Shown one piece after another: positions 6,187 through 9,808 of a stretch of DNA of 9,808 bases. The DNA comes from an uncultured Clostridia bacterium (GTDB lineage Bacteria > Bacillota > Clostridia > TANB77 > CAG-508). The number at the start of each line of letters is the position of its first letter. The stretch's first letter is position 1. The position numbers and the translations under genes are program-made. The stretch lies in NCBI GenBank assembly GCA_944391155.1, contig CALXSO010000029.1, positions 1 to 9,808 on the forward strand, in the 5' to 3' direction. The notes under the pieces were generated by a model, which saw only the letters and a list, made by a program, of their open reading frames with translations, ran no database searches and was not told the DNA's origin.

Positions 6187-7053
6187 CTATTTACTATTTA
6201 ATTCTACTTTTAAATATCTCTTTAATCCATCTTCCCAACTTGGAATTTTAATTCCTTGTGCTAAAATTTTATCCTTGCTTAGTTGAGAATTAAAAGGTCT
6301 TTTGGCTTGTTTTATATTCATCATTTCAATATATTTTTCAGTTGTTACTGGATTTACTTTACAAGAAATATTTGCAAGTTCAAATATTTTTTTTGTAAAT
6401 TCATACCATGTTGTAAATCCTTGATTTGTTGAGTGATAAATTCCGTATGGTATTTTCTTTTCTATTGCCTGGGCTATAATATTTGCCAAATCTTCTGCAT
6501 ATGTTGGACTTCCATGCTGGTCTGAAACAACATTTATTTCATCTCTTGAAGTTCCCAATTTAATCATTGTTCTCACAAAATTATTTCCATCACCATATAA
6601 CCAAGCTGTTCTAAATATATAAAATTTATCTGTATTTTTTTGTACTTCCTCTTCTCCATGAAGTTTTGTTTTTCCATAAACTGTAACAGGACCTACTTCA
6701 TCTGTTTCAATATATACCTTAGACACATCTAAATCTCCATTAAAAACGTAGTCTGTACTTATATGTACTAATACAGCATCCACTCTCTTTGCGGCTTTAG
6801 CTAAATTTCCAGGTCCATCTGCATTTATCTTATCTGCTAATTCATATACATCTTCTGCTTTATCTACAGCTGTATATGCTGCACAATTTATTATATACTC
6901 TGGTTTTATTTCTTCCACTTTTTTAATCACTTCATCTTCTTTAGTAATATCTAACTCACTAACATCTGTACATATTAATTCATTTCCTTCTGCAAGTCTT
7001 TCTCTAACTGATTTAGCAAGCATTCCGTTTGCTCCCGTTATTAAAATCTTCAT
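6187..7053 (-). CDS. rfbD: dTDP-4-dehydrorhamnose reductase (RmlD/RfbD)
   Basis: RmlD performs the last step, reducing dTDP-4-keto-L-rhamnose to dTDP-L-rhamnose with NAD(P)H. The N-terminal GANGMLA (7-13) is the dinucleotide-binding turn, and NCAAYTAVDKAE is at 56-67. STDYVFNG at 99-106 is an RmlD hallmark. YGKTK at 126-130 supplies the catalytic Tyr126 and Lys130, and FRTAWLYG is at 147-154. The length of 288 aa is normal. The ATG at 7053 follows AGAGGT at about 9 bases. It is the first rml gene in the direction of transcription, separated from the gtr group by a strong terminator, so it must have its own promoter; TATAAT-like boxes lie around 7115-7125. A diverged copy of the leader element is at 7078-7106. 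Confidence 0.96.
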   Translation of the reverse strand: MKILITGANGMLAKSVRERLAEGNELICTDVSELDITKEDEVIKKVEEIKPEYIINCAAYTAVDKAEDVYELADKINADGPGNLAKAAKRVDAVLVHISTDYVFNGDLDVSKVYIETDEVGPVTVYGKTKLHGEEEVQKNTDKFYIFRTAWLYGDGNNFVRTMIKLGTSRDEINVVSDQHGSPTYAEDLANIIAQAIEKKIPYGIYHSTNQGFTTWYEFTKKIFELANISCKVNPVTTEKYIEMMNIKQAKRPFNSQLSKDKILAQGIKIPSWEDGLKRYLKVELNSK

Positions 7054-7077
7054 AAAATGTTACCTCTTTTACTATTT

Positions 7078-7106
7078 ATTTGGATTTTATGGTTCCATAA
7101 CCTTAA
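7078..7106 (-). ncRNA. Diverged leader element upstream of rfbD
   Basis: On the minus strand GGTT (7102-7099) and AACC (7094-7091) form the first stem around ATGG. TGGA (7097-7094) can pair with TCCA (7084-7081) after the linker ATAAAA. The run AACCATAAAA followed by CCAAATA matches the other copies. The AGGT/ACCT pair of those copies is replaced on both sides here by TGGA/TCCA, a compensating change. The position relative to the start codon is the same as in the other copies. Confidence 0.4.
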
Positions 7107-7130
7107 GAATCTTATTTATAATATCATTAA

Positions 7131-7163
7131 ATAAAAAAAAGTACAAGACTTTTCTTGTACTTT
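7131..7163 (-). terminator. Intrinsic terminator after the gtr group
   Basis: AAAGTACAAG (7138-7147) pairs perfectly with CTTGTACTTT (7154-7163) around a six-base loop. On the minus strand the stem runs into eight consecutive T residues (7140-7133), a textbook Rho-independent terminator. It lies 75 bases beyond the stop of the last gtr gene and ends that transcript before rfbD. The plus-strand reading also gives a T-rich tail, so it may work in both directions. Confidence 0.85.
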
Positions 7164-7237
7164 ATTTATTATATAGAAAAAAATTAGGTCAAATTTCAGT
7201 TCAGTATAAAATTAATCCGTTGACTTTCCAAAAATTC

Positions 7238-8185
7238 CTAGCAATTTATTTTTTTATCAATAATATATTCTGGTCTTTTTTTAGTTTCATCATATATTCT
7301 TCCAACATATTCCGACATAATCCAAACAGAAATTAGCTGTATTCCTGCAAAAAAAGTCACCGTAACCATTATTGAAGTCCATCCAGCAGTCAAATCATTT
7401 AATTTAAAAGCAAATGAAATCAAAGAATATATTAAAATAGCTATAGATAATAGTATAGATAAAATCCCAATGTATCCAACAATTTTTAATGGTTTAGTAG
7501 AAAAACTTATTATACCATCAGATGCAAGTTTTAGCATTTTCTTTAAAGGATATTTTGTTTTTCCTGCAAATCTTTCTTGCCTTTCATATTCAAAAGGCGT
7601 TTGTTTATATCCAACCCAACTAAACAATCCTCTTAAAAACTTATTATGCTCAGGCAATTGATTAACTACATCTACAACTTTTCTATCTACCAATCTAAAA
7701 TCACCTGTATCTTTTGGTATCTCCACATTTGACAAAGCATTTAAAGTTGTATAAAACATTTTTGCAGTTAAAAGTTTAAATGCTGATTCTCCTTTTCTAC
7801 TTTTTCTTTTACCATATATCACTTCATAACCATTTTCCCATAATTTCAACATTTCAGGAATTCTTTCTGGAGGATCCTGCAAATCCGCATCTATTATTAC
7901 AATCGCATCACCTGTTATAAATTTTAAACCAGCTGTTACAGCTGCTTGATGCCCAAAATTTCTTGAAAATGAAATTACTTTTACTTTTTTATTCTGAGTT
8001 GCTATCTCCTCTAATAAATTTAATGTATTATCCTGACTTCCATCATTTACAAATATTAACTCATAATCATAATTATTCAATTTTTCCAATACATTTTTTA
8101 ATCTATTATAACATTCTGTAACTACTTTTTCCTCATAATACATTGGAATAACAACTGATATTTTTTTGTTCTTTTCTTTTTCCAA
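7238..8185 (-). CDS. GtrB/DPM1-like family 2 glycosyltransferase, second copy
   Basis: This is a membrane-bound GT-A enzyme expected to move a sugar from a nucleotide donor onto undecaprenyl phosphate at the cytoplasmic face. Counting from the chosen start, SVVIPMYYEE opens the domain. VNDGS is at 46-50, DADLQDPP at 99-106 holds the metal-binding DxD, DFRLVDR is at 162-168 and RFAGKTKY at 205-212. Two membrane helices follow (about 236-257 and 270-293). The sugar cannot be read from sequence. A GTG at 8200 would give 320 aa but has no Shine-Dalgarno; TTG at 8185 has GAGGAA seven bases upstream and gives 315 aa, so I prefer TTG. It is the last gene of the gtr group, and the terminator at 7131-7163 follows it. 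It is clearly related to the first gtrB but diverged, so the two may use different sugars. Confidence 0.9.
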   Translation of the reverse strand: MEKEKNKKISVVIPMYYEEKVVTECYNRLKNVLEKLNNYDYELIFVNDGSQDNTLNLLEEIATQNKKVKVISFSRNFGHQAAVTAGLKFITGDAIVIIDADLQDPPERIPEMLKLWENGYEVIYGKRKSRKGESAFKLLTAKMFYTTLNALSNVEIPKDTGDFRLVDRKVVDVVNQLPEHNKFLRGLFSWVGYKQTPFEYERQERFAGKTKYPLKKMLKLASDGIISFSTKPLKIVGYIGILSILLSIAILIYSLISFAFKLNDLTAGWTSIMVTVTFFAGIQLISVWIMSEYVGRIYDETKKRPEYIIDKKINC

Positions 8186-8248
8186 CTTACTATTCCTCAC
8201 TTTATTTTTGTTTATATATATTTATTTTTAGTCTGTTAATATTATTTA

Positions 8249-8677
8249 TTACCTTTTATTTTTATCTTTTTTAAAAATAAAAAGTTTACTAAATAGATAA
8301 TTTACTATTACTACCATGATTTGTGTAATTAATTTAGCTATTATATCATTTATTCCTAAAACTTTTACCATTAAAGCAAATGTACCTACATCACACAATG
8401 CACCAGATATTATTCTAGCAAGAAAAAATGATATCATTTCTTTTATTACTTCTCTTTTACTATTCTTTTTGCTTCCAAATACAAATAATTTATTTGTCAC
8501 ATAAGCAAATAATACTGAGCAAAACCATGATAGTCCACTGCTAACTACTTCATCAATTTTTAAGGTTCTTGCAAATATATAATATGAAACAAAATTTACA
8601 AGAGTAGAAAATCCTCCAAATATTAAATAATTTATTACTTCTTTATATTTATTGTATAATTCTATAATTTTTTTCAT
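8249..8677 (-). CDS. GtrA family membrane protein
   Basis: GtrA-like proteins are small four-helix membrane proteins thought to flip or help present polyprenyl-phosphate-linked sugars made by a GtrB partner. Four hydrophobic segments are visible: INYLIFGGFSTLVNFVSYYI, then SSGLSWFCSVLFAYVTNKL, then SFFLARIISGALCDVGTFAL, then a fourth ending NYLFSKLFIFKK, a typical GtrA end. With the ATG at 8677 the length is 142 aa, normal for the family; this start lies one base after the upstream gtrB stop, indicating translational coupling. An in-frame TTG at 8722 would add 15 residues overlapping gtrB and has GGAG rather close to it; it is less likely because the added residues (IIRTKVNLRINIIN) do not look like the family's N-terminus. 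Confidence 0.9.
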   Translation of the reverse strand: MKKIIELYNKYKEVINYLIFGGFSTLVNFVSYYIFARTLKIDEVVSSGLSWFCSVLFAYVTNKLFVFGSKKNSKREVIKEMISFFLARIISGALCDVGTFALMVKVLGINDIIAKLITQIMVVIVNYLFSKLFIFKKDKNKR

Positions 8678-8678
8678 A

Positions 8679-9659
8679 TTAATTATATTGATTCTCAGAT
8701 TGACTTTTGTCCGTATTATCAATTTCTCCTTTCTCTGTTTCTTTTATTATATATATTGGTCTATGCTTTACTTCTAAGTATGTTTTTGACAAATATTGAC
8801 CTATTATTCCTAATGAAAATAACTGAACACCACTCACAAAAAATATCACACATATCATTGAAGGCCAACCAGATGTCGGATCACCATATATTAAAGTTTT
8901 TATTATTATTACTAAAATCAATAAAAACGCTACTAAGCAAAATAATATACCTATAACTGACGCAATTATCAATGGCGTAGTAGAAAATGCTGTTATACCT
9001 TCAATTGCATATTTAAATAGCTTCCAAAAAGACCATTTTGTTTCTCCTGCAACTCTTTCGACATTCTCATATTCTATCCATTTTGTATTAAATCCAACAA
9101 AACTAAACAAACCCTTTGAATAACGATTATATTCTTTCATTGATATTATTGCATCTACCATTTGTTTTGTCATTAATCTATAGTCTCTTGCTCCATCCAC
9201 CATTTCTATTTTAGACATTTTATTTATAATTTTATAAAATATTCTAGCAAAAAAGCTTCTTATTGGTGGTTCTCCTTTTCTATTTACTCTCCTAGTTCCC
9301 ACACAATCGAATTTGTCTTTTTTTATATAATCATACATTTGTCTAAGCAATGCTGGTGGATCTTGCAAATCAGCATCCATCAATGTAACATAATCTCCCG
9401 TTGATGCTTCTAGACCGGCAAGCATTGCAGCTTCCTTTCCAAAATTTCTGGAAAATGATATATATCTTACCTTTTTATCTTTTTGTCGCAATTCTTTCAT
9501 TTCTTTTAAAGTATTATCTCTTGAACCATCATTTACAAAAATATATTCAAAATCGATTCCCTCAAAATCTTTCTTTCTTACTCTTTCCATTTCTTGATAA
9601 AATAATGGTAAACTTTCTTCTTCATTGTAACATGATACTATAACAGATATTTTGTCCAT
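8679..9659 (-). CDS. GtrB/DPM1-like family 2 glycosyltransferase, first copy
   Basis: Same family as the gene at the other end of this group. SVIVSCYNEEESLP is at 5-18, VNDGS at 42-46, DADLQDPP at 95-102 (DxD metal site), RDYRLM at 158-163 and RVAGETKW at 202-209. Two C-terminal membrane helices follow (about 229-255 and 266-289), then a short charged tail ending KSQSENQYN. At 326 aa it is a normal GtrB length. It likely makes an undecaprenyl-phosphate-linked sugar for the adjacent GtrA. ATG at 9659 follows AAGGAAT. The stop codon lies one base before the GtrA start. The repeated leader element (9686-9717) lies upstream, tying the group to the same control as the rhamnose genes. Confidence 0.93.
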   Translation of the reverse strand: MDKISVIVSCYNEEESLPLFYQEMERVRKKDFEGIDFEYIFVNDGSRDNTLKEMKELRQKDKKVRYISFSRNFGKEAAMLAGLEASTGDYVTLMDADLQDPPALLRQMYDYIKKDKFDCVGTRRVNRKGEPPIRSFFARIFYKIINKMSKIEMVDGARDYRLMTKQMVDAIISMKEYNRYSKGLFSFVGFNTKWIEYENVERVAGETKWSFWKLFKYAIEGITAFSTTPLIIASVIGILFCLVAFLLILVIIIKTLIYGDPTSGWPSMICVIFFVSGVQLFSLGIIGQYLSKTYLEVKHRPIYIIKETEKGEIDNTDKSQSENQYN

Positions 9660-9685
9660 TTTTTATTCCTTATACTAATAATATA

Positions 9686-9717
9686 TTTAGGTTTTTATGG
9701 TTTTACCTATAAACTCA
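9686..9717 (-). ncRNA. Repeated leader element, copy upstream of the gtr group
   Basis: On the minus strand AGGT (9708-9705) and ACCT (9692-9689) are conserved around AAAACCATAAAA. The first stem is shorter here: GTTT pairs with AAAC, and the next position is an A-C mismatch where the rfbC copy has G-C. The element ends about 16 bases before the AAGGA Shine-Dalgarno. TATAAA immediately upstream (about 9724-9719) is a candidate -10 box. Confidence 0.5.
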
Positions 9718-9745
9718 TTTATAAGATTTCAAAATTCAAAACTAC

Positions 9746-9808
9746 TTAAAAATACTTTTTATAACAAATATTTAAGTCAACTGGTTTTTCTATTCCATCT
9801 AATTTTCC
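9746..9808 (-). CDS. Possible C-terminal end of an upstream gene
   Basis: Reading in from the right edge on the minus strand, 20 codons (GKLDGIEKPVDLNICYKKYF) run into a TAA at 9748-9746. The residues look like ordinary coding sequence, and the strand matches all neighbours. The fragment is too short to assign a family and could be chance. If real, the gene ends about 85 bases before the first gtrB start. Confidence 0.35.
   Translation of the reverse strand, partial: GKLDGIEKPVDLNICYKKYF

Noticed and set aside
7164..7237. Possible small gene or RNA between the terminator and the last gtr stop
   Set aside because: No open frame with a Shine-Dalgarno and no convincing hairpin; it is best read as 3' untranslated sequence of the gtr transcript.
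4986..9717. The leader elements as known preQ1-I riboswitches
   Set aside because: The overall pseudoknot layout is similar, but the conserved loop bases of preQ1-I are not seen, and the downstream genes are glycan genes, not queuosine synthesis or transport.
4986..9717. The repeated elements as a CRISPR array
   Set aside because: Copies are about 1-3.7 kb apart, each placed just before a gene, with no regular spacers and no cas genes.

Overview
The window is very AT-rich, and every gene identified with confidence lies on the minus strand. The purine-rich Shine-Dalgarno sequences, the TTG/GTG starts, the A/T-biased codon use and the protein families point to a low-GC Firmicute of the Clostridia type, perhaps an uncultured gut lineage. 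This placement is inference; there is no rRNA here to confirm it.

Layout from left to right. (1) At 1-131 a foreign sequence end joins a broken feoB. A plus-strand reading frame ends at 108, and a 9-bp inverted repeat (91-125) sits at the point where the FeoB protein stops matching its family. The remaining feoB fragment (105-1385) keeps the G domain but has lost most of the permease. (2) At 1386-2486 lie the feoB leader region, an unrecognised 177-aa gene with its own strong promoter and a 21-bp stem behind it, and a roughly 114-bp near-perfect palindrome resembling a MITE. (3) At 2487-7053 lies a complete dTDP-L-rhamnose set, transcribed in the order rmlD, rmlA, rmlC, rmlB, followed by an unrecognised 214-aa gene 25 nt behind rmlB. 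(4) At 7131-9659 a gtrB-gtrA-gtrB group (two polyprenyl-phosphate glycosyltransferases around one GtrA membrane protein) ends in a clear intrinsic terminator. The right edge holds the possible tail of one more minus-strand gene.

How the genes fit together: RmlA, B, C and D convert glucose-1-phosphate and dTTP to dTDP-L-rhamnose, the donor for rhamnose in surface polysaccharide. GtrB-type enzymes load a sugar onto undecaprenyl phosphate, and GtrA is thought to help flip the lipid-linked sugar so that it can decorate extracellular polymer. The region is therefore a cell-surface glycan locus.

The most unusual signal is a short repeated element found 25-55 nt upstream of the start codons of rmlC, rmlA and the first gtrB, with a diverged copy upstream of rmlD. 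Read on the minus strand it has the form stem-1 arm, AGGT, stem-1 arm, A-rich linker, ACCT, then a Shine-Dalgarno sequence. This could fold as a small H-type pseudoknot at the 5' end of each mRNA. In the rmlD copy the second pairing changes on both sides (to TGGA/TCCA), which is what a selected RNA pairing would show. It may be a shared cis-regulatory RNA controlling a surface-polysaccharide regulon.
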